From assembly GCA_018401885.1 (NCBI GenBank), contig JAGYKB010000009.1:1-64000 (forward strand): a stretch of 64,000 nucleotides of DNA. Reading direction: 5' to 3'. Shown in pieces: positions 47,974 through 57,063 of this stretch. The position numbers and the translations under genes are program-made. The notes beneath the pieces are model-generated. The model searched no databases, had not been told where the DNA came from, and saw only the letters and a program-made list of their open reading frames with translations. The DNA comes from Gammaproteobacteria bacterium. Its GTDB lineage: Bacteria > Pseudomonadota > Gammaproteobacteria > Pseudomonadales > Pseudohongiellaceae. Each line of letters opens with the position of its first letter. Position 1 is the first letter of the stretch.

Positions 47974-50055
47974 TTATACATTTGCGTAATGAATATTCTC
48001 ACCCAGCCAACGCCTGACCAGCGAGTCGACAACGTGTGGGTGTTGACTTAGTACATGGTCGGCGGCGTCTTTAACCTCGTCGAGCATTGCTGCATCGCGA
48101 ACAAGATCGGCTATCCTAAATTCCATGAGCCCGGTTTGCGCGGTGCCGAGGACTTGCCCGGGCCCTCGCAGTTCGAGATCTTTCTCTGCGATATAAAACC
48201 CGTCGTTGCTTTCACGCATCACGCCGAGCCTCTCTTTGCCGTTGCGTGAGAGCGGACTTTGGTAAAGCAAAATACAGTGGCTTTTGATCGAGCCGCGTCC
48301 GACCCGTCCGCGGAGCTGATGCAGCTGAGCGAGACCCAGACGCTCGGGGTTCTCGATTACCATCAGGCTCGAATTAGGCACATCGACTCCTACTTCGATT
48401 ACGGTTGTCGCAACGAGAAGATCGATTTCGGCCGCTTTGAAACGCGCCATGACCTCGGCTTTTTCACTCGGCTTCATGCGCCCGTGGACGAGGCCGACGC
48501 GCACCTGCGGCAGCTGTTCTGCTAGTTGCTGCGCCGTTACCTCCGCCGCCTGACACTGCAGCACCTCTGACTCGTCTATTAACGTACATACCCAATAGGC
48601 TTGGCTGTGGTTTTCGCAGGCGGCGGCAATGCGCTCAATGACTTCGCCCCTGCGCTCGTTGGAAACAATAAGTGTGTTAACCGGCGTGCGCCCCGGCGGC
48701 AGCTCATCAATAATCGAATTGTCTAAATCTGCGTAGGCACTCATCGCGAGCGTGCGCGGAATCGGCGTAGCAGTCATTACCAGCTGATGCGGATTGATGT
48801 GCATCGACGCGGCTTTGTCGCGCAGTGCGAGCCGCTGCTGCACGCCGAAACGATGTTGCTCGTCGATGATAATGAGCCCGAGCTTTGCATAGTTCACCTC
48901 ACCCTGAAACAGCGCATGAGTGCCGACGAGAATCTGGCAGTCGCCCGACGCAACGCGCTCGAGTTGCTCGGCGCGTGGTTTACCTTTCTGTTTGCCGCTG
49001 TGCCAGCCAACCTCGACACCCAAGGGCTCGAACCATTGCCTAAAATTCGCGGCGTGCTGCTCGGCGAGAATTTCGGTGGGTGCCATCAGCGCAACTTGAT
49101 AGCCAGCATCGATTGCGCGTAGCGCCGACAGCGCGGCAACTACCGTTTTTCCCGAGCCAACGTCGCCTTGCAGCAAGCGCAGCATTGGAGTCGGCCTAGA
49201 AAGGTCTTCACTGATCTCAGCGAACGCGCGACGCTGGCCGCCGGTTAATTCGAATGGCAGTGTAGAAAGAAAGCCGCGGATGAGTTGGTTTTCGCCGACA
49301 AACTGCGGCGCTGCCTGCGCGGCGACGTCCTCTCGCAGGCGACGTAGGCTAAGCCTATGAGTGAGTAGCTCTTCGAAGGCAAGACGATCTCGACCGGGAT
49401 TTGGTGCCTCGCGATCCCAACCGCCAAAGGCATCAGCCGGTGGGCGATGAATATGTTTTATCGCGTCGGTAAGGCTGGCGAGATTGAATTTAGCGACAAG
49501 CTCACGGGGCAGGTAATCTTCGATCGCCTCATGTCCCACGACGAGATCTACAGCCTGTCCGATTATACTCCGAAGCCTCGGCTGCATAAGCCCTTCGGTT
49601 GTGGGATAAATCGGCGTGAGCGTGTCCGTCACTTCTTGATTTGCCTGTGAAAGAGGCTTGTATTCTGGATGGAAGAGTTCAAAACCCGCGCGACCGTGTT
49701 TTACTTCACCATAAACCCGTAGCTGTGTGCCGACAGAAAGCGAGTCTTTTTGCGCCGCGCTAAAGTGGAAAAAGCGCAGCGTTATGCTACCCGATGAATC
49801 TCTTAGACTGCAGCGCAGACTTCGGCGTTTTCCAAACTGCAGCTCGCAGCTCGTTACCTCGCCTTCGAACTGCATGTACTCACCAACTCTTGCGCGCGCG
49901 GTAAGCGTGATGCGGGTACGGTCTTCATAGCGAAGTGGGAGATGAAAGAGAAGGTCTTGTATCGAAGTAATGCCAATAGCGGCGAGCTTTTTTTCCAGCG
50001 CAGGCCCCACACCTTTGAGTCGTGCAGGCGACATTGCATCGAGGCTCTTCACCAT
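47974..50055 (-). CDS. recG: ATP-dependent DNA helicase RecG
   Basis: RecG remodels stalled replication forks and Holliday junctions. The 693-residue protein has an N-terminal wedge domain, then the helicase core: LLQGDVGSGKTVVA (Walker A), LIIIDEQHRFGVQQR (Walker B, DEQH), TATPIPRTLAM and the TRG region ending RWLGENIHYANV. It is last in the gmk-rpoZ-spoT-ridA-recG run, 33 bp after ridA, as in other Gammaproteobacteria, except that trmH is missing. Confidence 0.96.
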   Translation of the reverse strand: MVKSLDAMSPARLKGVGPALEKKLAAIGITSIQDLLFHLPLRYEDRTRITLTARARVGEYMQFEGEVTSCELQFGKRRSLRCSLRDSSGSITLRFFHFSAAQKDSLSVGTQLRVYGEVKHGRAGFELFHPEYKPLSQANQEVTDTLTPIYPTTEGLMQPRLRSIIGQAVDLVVGHEAIEDYLPRELVAKFNLASLTDAIKHIHRPPADAFGGWDREAPNPGRDRLAFEELLTHRLSLRRLREDVAAQAAPQFVGENQLIRGFLSTLPFELTGGQRRAFAEISEDLSRPTPMLRLLQGDVGSGKTVVAALSALRAIDAGYQVALMAPTEILAEQHAANFRQWFEPLGVEVGWHSGKQKGKPRAEQLERVASGDCQILVGTHALFQGEVNYAKLGLIIIDEQHRFGVQQRLALRDKAASMHINPHQLVMTATPIPRTLAMSAYADLDNSIIDELPPGRTPVNTLIVSNERRGEVIERIAAACENHSQAYWVCTLIDESEVLQCQAAEVTAQQLAEQLPQVRVGLVHGRMKPSEKAEVMARFKAAEIDLLVATTVIEVGVDVPNSSLMVIENPERLGLAQLHQLRGRVGRGSIKSHCILLYQSPLSRNGKERLGVMRESNDGFYIAEKDLELRGPGQVLGTAQTGLMEFRIADLVRDAAMLDEVKDAADHVLSQHPHVVDSLVRRWLGENIHYANV

Positions 50056-50088
50056 AGGTCGGGCTCGCTCGGGATCAGAGGCGGATTT

Positions 50089-50472
50089 CTATAAACAAAG
50101 CACCGCGTCAATTTCGACGTTGACTCCCTTCGGCAGCGCCGAGACCTGTATCGTCGCGCGCGCAGGGTAAGGTTCGCTAAAATACTCCGCCATGATGGCA
50201 TTCACTGCCGCGAAGTCGCCGAGATCGGTTAGGTAAATAGTAAGCTTGGCAGCGTGTGCCAGCGAGCCGCCAGCTGCCGCGCAAACCGCGATTAGGTTTT
50301 TAAACACCTGATGCGTCTGCGCTTCGATGCCACCGTCGACAACTTCCATCGTTTCCGGCACCAAGGGGATCTGACCTGAGAGGAAAACCATCTGCCCCGA
50401 TTTAATGGCCTGCGAATAGGGGCCAATCGCAGCGGGCGCGGCGGCGGTTTGAATCGGTTCTAACGTCGACAT
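50089..50472 (-). CDS. ridA: RidA family reactive-enamine deaminase
   Basis: RidA hydrolyses reactive 2-aminoacrylate-type intermediates, protecting PLP enzymes. AAGGAA 7 nt upstream supports the ATG at 50472 (127 residues); an in-frame longer form to 50502 is less likely. It has AAPAAIGPYSQAIK near the N-terminus and the catalytic-arginine segment ARATIQVSALPKGVNVEIDA at the C-terminus. It lies between spoT and recG. Confidence 0.94.
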   Translation of the reverse strand: MSTLEPIQTAAAPAAIGPYSQAIKSGQMVFLSGQIPLVPETMEVVDGGIEAQTHQVFKNLIAVCAAAGGSLAHAAKLTIYLTDLGDFAAVNAIMAEYFSEPYPARATIQVSALPKGVNVEIDAVLCL

Positions 50473-50520
50473 AATCATTTCCTTGGTGGTGTTTCTGAGC
50501 AAGCTAAAACGCGGAATAAG

Positions 50521-52716
50521 TTACTCGTTAGCGCCTAAGATGCTCTTGATAGTTTTTCGAACCTTGCGGCTCTTCACGCGCGTCACTTTGAGCACCGAGC
50601 GAATAAGTCGGACTTTCTTTAAGACACGCGCGAGATGAATACGATTGCGCACATTCAAGCTTAGATTAACGATGCTGAAGCGTGCGTCGCGTTCGACGGT
50701 CGAAATGCGTTCGATGTTTGCTTCGCAGCCAGTAATAGTGGTTGCAAGCGTCGCGATGATACCGCGCTGGTTTTCGAGCTCTACACGTAGGTCAACAGAG
50801 AATTCACCCTTAACGTCAGGATCCCAGCGCACCGAGACACACTTCTCTGGATCGTCAATGATCTCAGCGATGTTGTTACAGTCTTCGGTATGAATCACCA
50901 TGCCGCGACCCGTGCTGATATGCCCAACGATCGGGTCGCCGGGAATCGGATGACAGCATTTTGCATAGCTCATCACCATGCCTTCGGAGCCGCGAATGTC
51001 GATAGAACCTTGGCGGTTTGACTCTTCCAAAGCATCGACAGCACTGAGCTCTTCGTTGTTGCTTAGGCGCTGCGCGACCATAAACGACATGCGATTGCCT
51101 AGGCCAATTTCGGCGAGCAGAGCGTCCAGTGACTCGAGCTGCGTTTGCTTAAGTACAGAATCAATGTTGGCAGGAGGTAAGTCGTCGATTGTTGTGCCAA
51201 AACCTGCGAGTGCTTTGGTAAGCAGTCGTCTGCCGAGCGCGACAGATTCAGAGACTTTTTGATTTTTTAAATAGTGGCGAATGTTGCTTCGCGCTTTCCC
51301 CGTAACTACAAAACTGAGCCATGCAGGATTAGGCTGCGTGCCGGGCGCGGTAATAATTTCAACTGTTTGACCGCTCTGAAGCGGCTCACTCAGCGGCGCG
51401 AGACGACGACTTATGCGGCACGCGACGCAGGAGTTGCCTACGTCGGTGTGAATCGCATAGGCGAAATCGACGGCGGTTGAACCGGTTGGTAATTCGAAAA
51501 TAGTGCCCTTCGGCGTGAACACGTAGATCTCGTCTGGGAAGAGATCGATTTTCACGTTCTCGATAAATTCGAGTGAGTTGCCCGCGTGCTTTTGCAATTC
51601 GAGTAAGCCGTTTACCCATTCGCGGGCGCGCCCGTGAGCGTTGCCGGGTAGGTCTTCGTTTGACTTATACAACCAGTGCGCGGCGATACCGTTGTTCGCC
51701 ATCGCCTCCATTTCTTCGGTGCGAATCTGAATTTCGATCGGTACACCGTGCATGCCAAAAAGCGTCGTATGAAGTGACTGATAGCCGTTTGCCTTGGGAA
51801 TGGCGATGTAATCTTTAAAGCGTCCGGGAACAGGTTTGTACAAACTGTGAACGGCGCCGAGCACGCGGTAGCAGGTGTCCGCTTTGTCGACGACTATTCT
51901 AAACGCGTAAACATCCATGATGTCGGAAAACGACTTACGCTGGCTGCGCATTTTCTCGTAAATGCTATAGAGGTGTTTTTCGCGGCCGCTACAGCGGCCT
52001 ACTAATCCCTCGCGCTCGAGACACGCCTCTATCGAGGTTTGAATTTTAGTGATGATCTCTTTGCGATTGCCTCGTATCGCCCTTACCGCCGCATCGATGC
52101 GACGAGCGCGCATCGGATAGAGCGCGTTAAAACCAAGCTCTTCGAATTCGACGCGCACATTATTCATGCCGAGGCGGTTGGCGATTGGCGAATAGATGTC
52201 TAGGGTCTCGCGCGCGATTCGTCGGCGCTTCTCCGGAGTGAGGACTTCGAGCGTGCGCATGTTATGTAGGCGATCGGCGATCTTGACCAAGATGACTCGC
52301 AGATCTTTGGCCATCGCCATCGCCATCTTTTGAAAGTTCTCGGCCTGCGCTTCGGCGCGACTCGAAAAAGTCATTTTGTTGAGCTTGCTGACACCATCGA
52401 CGAGCTCAGCAACACTGCCGCCAAACTGGGTCTTGATCGCGGTCTTGGTGATGCCGGTGTCTTCGATCACATCGTGTAGCATCGCGGCCATGAGGCTCTG
52501 CGGGTCCATGTGCATTTCGCACAGAATGCCGGCGACGGCTAAGGGGTGAGTGACATAGGGCTCGCCGCTGCGGCGAAACTGCCCCTCGTGCGCCTGTTCG
52601 GCGTAGTAATAAGCGCGGCGAATGCCGTTAATCTGATCGCGATTGAGGTATGAAGAGAGACCCGACGCCAGTGCGTCGATAGACTCAACGGGTGGGGCGA
52701 TGGCGGTGACGGGCAC
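50521..52716 (-). CDS. spoT: Bifunctional (p)ppGpp synthetase/hydrolase SpoT
   Basis: SpoT sets (p)ppGpp levels during starvation. In the 731 residues: an active HD hydrolase (His43, His57, HDVIED at 81-86), the synthetase domain with EKMRSQRKSFSDIMDVYAFR and KDYIAIPKANGYQSLHT, a TGS domain (VFTPKGTIFELPTGSTAVDFAYAIH), and a C-terminal ACT domain. Both active sites look intact. It starts at GTG with a strong GGGAG upstream. It follows rpoZ by 61 bp. Confidence 0.96.
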   Translation of the reverse strand: MPVTAIAPPVESIDALASGLSSYLNRDQINGIRRAYYYAEQAHEGQFRRSGEPYVTHPLAVAGILCEMHMDPQSLMAAMLHDVIEDTGITKTAIKTQFGGSVAELVDGVSKLNKMTFSSRAEAQAENFQKMAMAMAKDLRVILVKIADRLHNMRTLEVLTPEKRRRIARETLDIYSPIANRLGMNNVRVEFEELGFNALYPMRARRIDAAVRAIRGNRKEIITKIQTSIEACLEREGLVGRCSGREKHLYSIYEKMRSQRKSFSDIMDVYAFRIVVDKADTCYRVLGAVHSLYKPVPGRFKDYIAIPKANGYQSLHTTLFGMHGVPIEIQIRTEEMEAMANNGIAAHWLYKSNEDLPGNAHGRAREWVNGLLELQKHAGNSLEFIENVKIDLFPDEIYVFTPKGTIFELPTGSTAVDFAYAIHTDVGNSCVACRISRRLAPLSEPLQSGQTVEIITAPGTQPNPAWLSFVVTGKARSNIRHYLKNQKVSESVALGRRLLTKALAGFGTTIDDLPPANIDSVLKQTQLESLDALLAEIGLGNRMSFMVAQRLSNNEELSAVDALEESNRQGSIDIRGSEGMVMSYAKCCHPIPGDPIVGHISTGRGMVIHTEDCNNIAEIIDDPEKCVSVRWDPDVKGEFSVDLRVELENQRGIIATLATTITGCEANIERISTVERDARFSIVNLSLNVRNRIHLARVLKKVRLIRSVLKVTRVKSRKVRKTIKSILGANE

Positions 52717-52777
52717 TTAACTCTCCCTCTCATCAACCCGCTGGCAAAAGAGCCGCGGGTGCGGCACTTGGAACTTC

Positions 52778-53137
52778 CTAGTCTTCTACTTCTTCTGCAG
52801 CGGCTTGATCTGCACCCACTTCTTGTGCGTCGTCTGCGAGAATGATGTCGGCTGCAGCGGCTTCAATAGCGGCTTCGGCTTCGGCAAGTGCGTTCACCTC
52901 GGCTTCCATATCGATCTCTTCGAGTTCGTGACGTGGCTTCGCCTTCAGGATATCGGCGTTAACATGCCCCTCGGCGATTTCGCGTAGCGCGATAACCGTT
53001 GGCTTGTCGTTGTCTGCGGCGACCATCGGGTCTTTACCACCCGTCTGGATTTGACGCGCGCGCTTGCTCGACACCATGACGAGCTCGAAGCGATTCTCTA
53101 CGTTGTCTAAGCAGTCTTCTACAGTAATGCGTGCCAT
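52778..53137 (-). CDS. rpoZ: RNA polymerase omega subunit
   Basis: Omega helps assemble RNA polymerase and binds ppGpp, matching its place before spoT. The 119-residue product starts [20 protein letters not shown], with [16 protein letters not shown] and [10 protein letters not shown], the conserved core. E. coli omega has 91 residues; here a long alanine- and acid-rich tail (from about residue 76) extends it, lacking basic residues. AAGG precedes the ATG. Confidence 0.95.
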   Translation of the reverse strand: MARITVEDCLDNVENRFELVMVSSKRARQIQTGGKDPMVAADNDKPTVIALREIAEGHVNADILKAKPRHELEEIDMEAEVNALAEAEAAIEAAAADIILADDAQEVGADQAAAEEVED

Positions 53138-53335
53138 TTCAGTACCTTATACCATTGTGGGGCGTACCCCGAATTTAATCTAGCGGGAGTCGCTGGGATT
53201 ATTCACAGCGGGTCAGCGATTTTACGCAATGTTGCGCGAAATTGCAGTCTTTTCAGCCAAATCAGCGAGTTAAATTGCCGCCGCCCCGCGGCCTACTGGT
53301 TGAACCCCGTCGATTATTAGCCGCTTACTAGTTGC

Positions 53336-53968
53336 TTACGAGTCGCTTAGCAGTGCGCTTAGCATTGCCTCGAGGCGCTGTGACTGCACTTCACAGCTGA
53401 GCCTCTGTGACAAAATAACCGTTTTAAGATCCGCGAGCGCAGTATCGAAATCGTCGTTTACAAGAATATAGTCCGCTTCCTTAACATGCGATATTTCGGC
53501 GACCGCCTGCCGCATTCGGCGTGCAATCGTCTCGGCGTCGTCCTGTCCACGACCTGTAAGCCTCTGCGTAAGCGCGTCGAGCGAAGGTGGAAGAACGAAT
53601 ATTGAACATGCCGAGGGGTGCTGTTCGCGCACCTGCGCCGCGCCTTGCCAATCGATCTCGAGAATGACATCGATGCCCAAAGCCAGCTGCTCGTTGACCC
53701 ATGTTTTCGACGTGCCATAAAAATTGCCATAGACCTCGGCGCTTTCGAAAAACTCTTCGGCTTGGCGCATCGCGCTGAAGGCCTCTTCGTCGATGAAGTG
53801 ATAGTTAACCCCGTTGACCTCACCGGCGCGCGGCGCACGCGTCGTATGCGATACCGACACGCGCAGCGATTCGGTGCTTTCGACAAGCGCCTTCACGAGA
53901 CTGGTCTTACCGGCACCTGAAGGCGCAGTGACGATAAACAGGGTGGCTTTGGAGGCTTGATCTGACAT
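53336..53968 (-). CDS. gmk: Guanylate kinase
   Basis: Gmk phosphorylates GMP to GDP. The ATG at 53968 gives 210 residues, near the E. coli length (207); an upstream ATG at 53998 would add ten unconserved residues. Walker A APSGAGKTSLVKAL, SHTTRAPRAGEVNGVNYHF and DVILEIDWQGAAQVRE are diagnostic. It begins the minus-strand gmk-rpoZ-spoT-ridA-recG run, with 198 bp between it and rpoZ. Confidence 0.96.
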   Translation of the reverse strand: MSDQASKATLFIVTAPSGAGKTSLVKALVESTESLRVSVSHTTRAPRAGEVNGVNYHFIDEEAFSAMRQAEEFFESAEVYGNFYGTSKTWVNEQLALGIDVILEIDWQGAAQVREQHPSACSIFVLPPSLDALTQRLTGRGQDDAETIARRMRQAVAEISHVKEADYILVNDDFDTALADLKTVILSQRLSCEVQSQRLEAMLSALLSDS

Positions 53969-54033
53969 GCATTGACTCTCTTTCGCGTGAAACTTCATTA
54001 TCCGCTAGAACGGCTTTAGAGTGTAGAGTCTAT

Positions 54034-54108
54034 CGGTTAGATCCAAAGCGGTTAGATTCAAAGCGGTTAGATTCAAAGCGGTTAGATTTAAAGCGGTTAG
54101 ATTCAGAC
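54034..54108. repeat. 15-bp tandem repeats upstream of gmk
   Basis: Five consecutive 15-mers: CGGTTAGATCCAAAG, CGGTTAGATTCAAAG twice, CGGTTAGATTTAAAG, CGGTTAGATTCAGAC. The array lies in the gap between gmk and the convergently placed downstream end of the secreted protein gene, where the gmk promoter should be. It codes for nothing evident. Confidence 0.8.
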
Positions 54109-54262
54109 GTCCATATTAAAAGCGGCGAGACGAAGAGTGCTATGACCTTTAGTCGTAACATAACATCGCTGATGGAAATATTATTCGGAATATTTCTGAA
54201 ATCAAAAGCGCAAGGGGCGCCCAGTCACCCCTCACTCACAAGATTCTGTTTGAGCCGACTGT

Positions 54263-55291
54263 TTATTTAGACTCAGCCTCTCTCTCAGCGCGTCTTGCGC
54301 CTGCCAAAATGCCCGGCATCGCGTAATTACCCTCATGACACGCGTATTCGTAGAGGCGGCCATCGGTCGCATGAAAGCTTAGTTCGGCGGTCCACGGCTG
54401 ACTGTAAAGATTACTGTCGTCGACCGTGAATTGGTAGACAATCTCGGTGTCGCTGTAGCGCGTAAAGCGCTCGGTAATTTTGCCCGCCGCCGAAATCGGT
54501 ACAGAGCTTTGTTGCATCTGCTGTGAATTGATATTTACTGTTTCCACTATCAGCGTGTCGCCTTCATACCAGCCCACCGAGTCGCCAAACCATTGCTGAA
54601 GGACCGACGGGCGGCGATTGGCTCGCGCCTCTTCTTCCGAATCAAACGTTGGGATTATGCGAGCATCGTGCGCCATTTCCACCAAAATGGTCACATAGTC
54701 GTCGGTTTGAACAAACTGGTAGGTGCTGTTATACAGCGTGCCCATCATGCCCGGGCCTGCGGTATTACCAAAGCCGATCAAACACCGCTCCGCCAACGGC
54801 AGCGCCTCGGGGCCAGAATTGTCGCCAATGCCGGTTAGGTAGCGGTAGCCGAAGCTCTTTCGATTCAGATCGACTAGCGGTTCTTCGAGTCGCGGGATCT
54901 GGCCATTGGGCGGATCTATTATGTAAGACGTGCGGAATTCGCCCATTACATTGGCAAGCTGCGAGCCTGGGTCAGTCCAGAACGAGTTATAGCCCCTGAG
55001 TCCAAAATCGATGCTGCCCGCAGGCGGCGCGCCGTCAGGCGTTTCTGCTGGCGCACTCTCGTCGAAATCACCCGGCGCAATGCCGGCGATCGGCGTACCG
55101 TCAGCGATCTGCTGCGCTAGATCGGCATTTACGACAAGCGGGTCGACGCCCTCGGGACGGGTTAGCCCGGTTAGCGACATATTCGTGAACGTCCCGTTTA
55201 GATCGGGGCGCTGGGCGAAGGCTGCATTTGTTGCGACAAGACTCAATGCTGCAGCGAGTAATGTGTGGGTGAGGCGGATTGCTATCGACAT
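54263..55291 (-). CDS. Secreted protein of unknown function
   Basis: The 342-residue protein has a clear signal peptide (MSIAIRLTHTLLAAALSL..., cleavage after AFA near residue 26) and no recognised catalytic domain. The mature part has features of a family common in marine Gammaproteobacteria: GFGNTAGPGMM, a VEMAHDARIIPTF segment, WFGDSVGWYEGDTLIVET, TERFTRYSDTEIVYQFTVDD and YEYACHEGNYAMPGILAGAR. The single Cys pair suggests a disulfide. No functional claim. Confidence 0.85.
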   Translation of the reverse strand: MSIAIRLTHTLLAAALSLVATNAAFAQRPDLNGTFTNMSLTGLTRPEGVDPLVVNADLAQQIADGTPIAGIAPGDFDESAPAETPDGAPPAGSIDFGLRGYNSFWTDPGSQLANVMGEFRTSYIIDPPNGQIPRLEEPLVDLNRKSFGYRYLTGIGDNSGPEALPLAERCLIGFGNTAGPGMMGTLYNSTYQFVQTDDYVTILVEMAHDARIIPTFDSEEEARANRRPSVLQQWFGDSVGWYEGDTLIVETVNINSQQMQQSSVPISAAGKITERFTRYSDTEIVYQFTVDDSNLYSQPWTAELSFHATDGRLYEYACHEGNYAMPGILAGARRAEREAESK

Positions 55292-55437
55292 GATGGTCTC
55301 CTCGACTGTGTTTTAACGACATACGGCACTATTTATATCAGAGAAAAACACTTTGGTCAGGTGCAGTCTGATCTGTTCTTTGGGTTTTGGCGTTAATGAG
55401 TAGCTCCAAACACATTCTTCTATTAAGGACATCCAAG

Positions 55438-55941
55438 ATGATTAACACACTACGCACGTTGTTCATCGCATTAAGCTTCACCGTATTCTCTACTGTTTCA
55501 CTTGCCGACCACCACGGTGGCGGGCATGCAAAAGACATCGTCGATACAGCTGTCGAAGCCGGCTCATTTAGCACACTCGTCGCAGCTGTCCAGGCGGCAG
55601 GTTTGGTCGACACGTTAAAAGGCGAAGGCCCCTTCACTGTATTCGCACCAACTGACGAAGCGTTCGCTGCATTACCAGCAGGCACGGTCGAGAATCTTCT
55701 TAAACCCGAGAATATCTCAACGCTTGCCGGAATACTGACCTACCACGTATTGCCAGGTAAGGTGATGTCAGCTGACATCGCTGGCAAGTCACTAGAAGCG
55801 GCTACCGTCCAGGGCATGAATCTCGCTATCGATGCAACCGACGGCGTAACAGTCAACGAGGCAAATGTCGTGACAGCTGACATCGAAACGTCGAACGGCG
55901 TGATTCACGTAATAGATAAAGTACTTATTCCCTCAATGTAA
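55438..55941 (+). CDS. Secreted fasciclin (FAS1) domain protein
   Basis: With the ATG at 55438 (AAGGA 8 nt upstream), the 167-residue product has a signal peptide (about 1-20, cleavage after SLA), a histidine-rich start of the mature protein (DHHGGGH), then one FAS1 domain: [37 protein letters not shown] and the [11 protein letters not shown] and [12 protein letters not shown] motifs. FAS1 proteins take part in adhesion; the histidines could bind metal. It has a strong terminator. Confidence 0.92.
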   Translation: MINTLRTLFIALSFTVFSTVSLADHHGGGHAKDIVDTAVEAGSFSTLVAAVQAAGLVDTLKGEGPFTVFAPTDEAFAALPAGTVENLLKPENISTLAGILTYHVLPGKVMSADIAGKSLEAATVQGMNLAIDATDGVTVNEANVVTADIETSNGVIHVIDKVLIPSM

Positions 55942-55965
55942 ATTTGAGATTGTAAGTGTTGAAAG

Positions 55966-55994
55966 AAAGCCGGCCTTTGAGCCGGCTTTTTTTT
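55966..55994 (+). terminator. Rho-independent terminator of the fasciclin gene
   Basis: A perfect 9-bp stem AAAGCCGGC (55966-55974) / GCCGGCTTT (55981-55989) with a 6-base loop runs into eight Ts in a row (55987-55994). Textbook form. Confidence 0.95.
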
Positions 55995-56143
55995 GGAAGT
56001 CGGTACCTATTTAACTAAAACTGGGTAACCAAAAACCGGGTAACGAAAAGCTGGCAGCCCGTGGGGCGAATGGAATAGAGTTACCTTCAGACCACTTTCG
56101 CCGAGATCGCTCTTTACGCCGAATTTTTCGACAGAGGAAACCC

Positions 56144-56974
56144 ATGACTGACGCAACCTACACCCCGCCCAAAGTATGGACATGGGACACCGAAAATGGT
56201 GGCCGTTTCAGTAAAATCAATCGGCCTATTGCTGGCGCTACGCATGAAAAGGATTTACCAGTGGGTGAACACCCACTTCAGCTTTATTCGTTAGGCACAC
56301 CGAATGGCGTTAAGGTAACGATGATGCTCGAGGAGCTTCTCGCGCTCGGTAGAGATGCCGAGTACGATGCGTTCTTGATTAACATCACAGAGGGCGAGCA
56401 GTTTAGCAGCGGCTTCGTAGCACTTAACCCAAATTCAAAAATCCCAGCGCTACTCGATACAGAGACCGGTATTCGCGTGTTCGAGTCCGGTGCCATTCTG
56501 CTTTATTTGGCCGAGAAATTTGACGCCTTTATACCTAAAGACTTATCCGGACGCACCGAATGTTATTCGTGGCTGATGTGGCAAATGGGCAGTGCTCCCT
56601 ATCTCGGCGGCGGCTTTGGTCACTTCTACGCCTATGCACCGGAGAAATTCGAATACCCAATCGATAGATTTAGTATGGAGGTTAAGCGCCAGCTCGACGT
56701 ACTCGATCGAACCTTAGCTAACAACACGTATTTATGCGGCGACGACTATACAATTGCCGACATGGCAGTGTTCGCCTGGTACGGCTCGTTGGTTATTCAT
56801 GATCTATACGCCGCCTCCGAATTTCTGTCAGTAGCGAGCTACAAAAACGTGGTCAGATGGGCTCAGCAGATTGACGCGCGACCTGCTGTTGAGCGCGGCA
56901 AACGCGTAAATAAAATCTGGGGGCCAGAAAGCGAGCAGGTAGCCGAGCGCCATTCGGCCGCGGACTTGGACTAG
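56144..56974 (+). CDS. yghU: Glutathione S-transferase family protein YghU
   Basis: YghU is a disulfide-bond reductase that uses glutathione. The 276-residue protein has the YghU-specific N-terminal extension (PPKVWTWDTENGGRFSKINRPIAGATHEKDLPVG), then a GST fold: thioredoxin-like LYSLGTPNGVKVTMMLEEL with PNSKIPALLD, and an alpha-helical half with MWQMGSAPYLGGGFGHFYAY. Length is close to E. coli YghU (288). Stands alone, 169 bp downstream of the fasciclin stem. Confidence 0.94.
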   Translation: MTDATYTPPKVWTWDTENGGRFSKINRPIAGATHEKDLPVGEHPLQLYSLGTPNGVKVTMMLEELLALGRDAEYDAFLINITEGEQFSSGFVALNPNSKIPALLDTETGIRVFESGAILLYLAEKFDAFIPKDLSGRTECYSWLMWQMGSAPYLGGGFGHFYAYAPEKFEYPIDRFSMEVKRQLDVLDRTLANNTYLCGDDYTIADMAVFAWYGSLVIHDLYAASEFLSVASYKNVVRWAQQIDARPAVERGKRVNKIWGPESEQVAERHSAADLD

Positions 56975-57063
56975 AAGACGAGTCTAATGCGACAGGATAA
57001 AAGCGGCGGCTTGCGAAAGAACTCCTCATGCCTACCGCTGCGTTTTAAACGCCTAGTAAAAAA

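Noticed and set aside
53979-53994. Possible parS site (CTTTCGCGTGAAAC) upstream of gmk
   Set aside because: Only 13 of 16 positions fit the parS consensus and the central dyad is broken; it is far from parAB. No perfect parS was found in the window.
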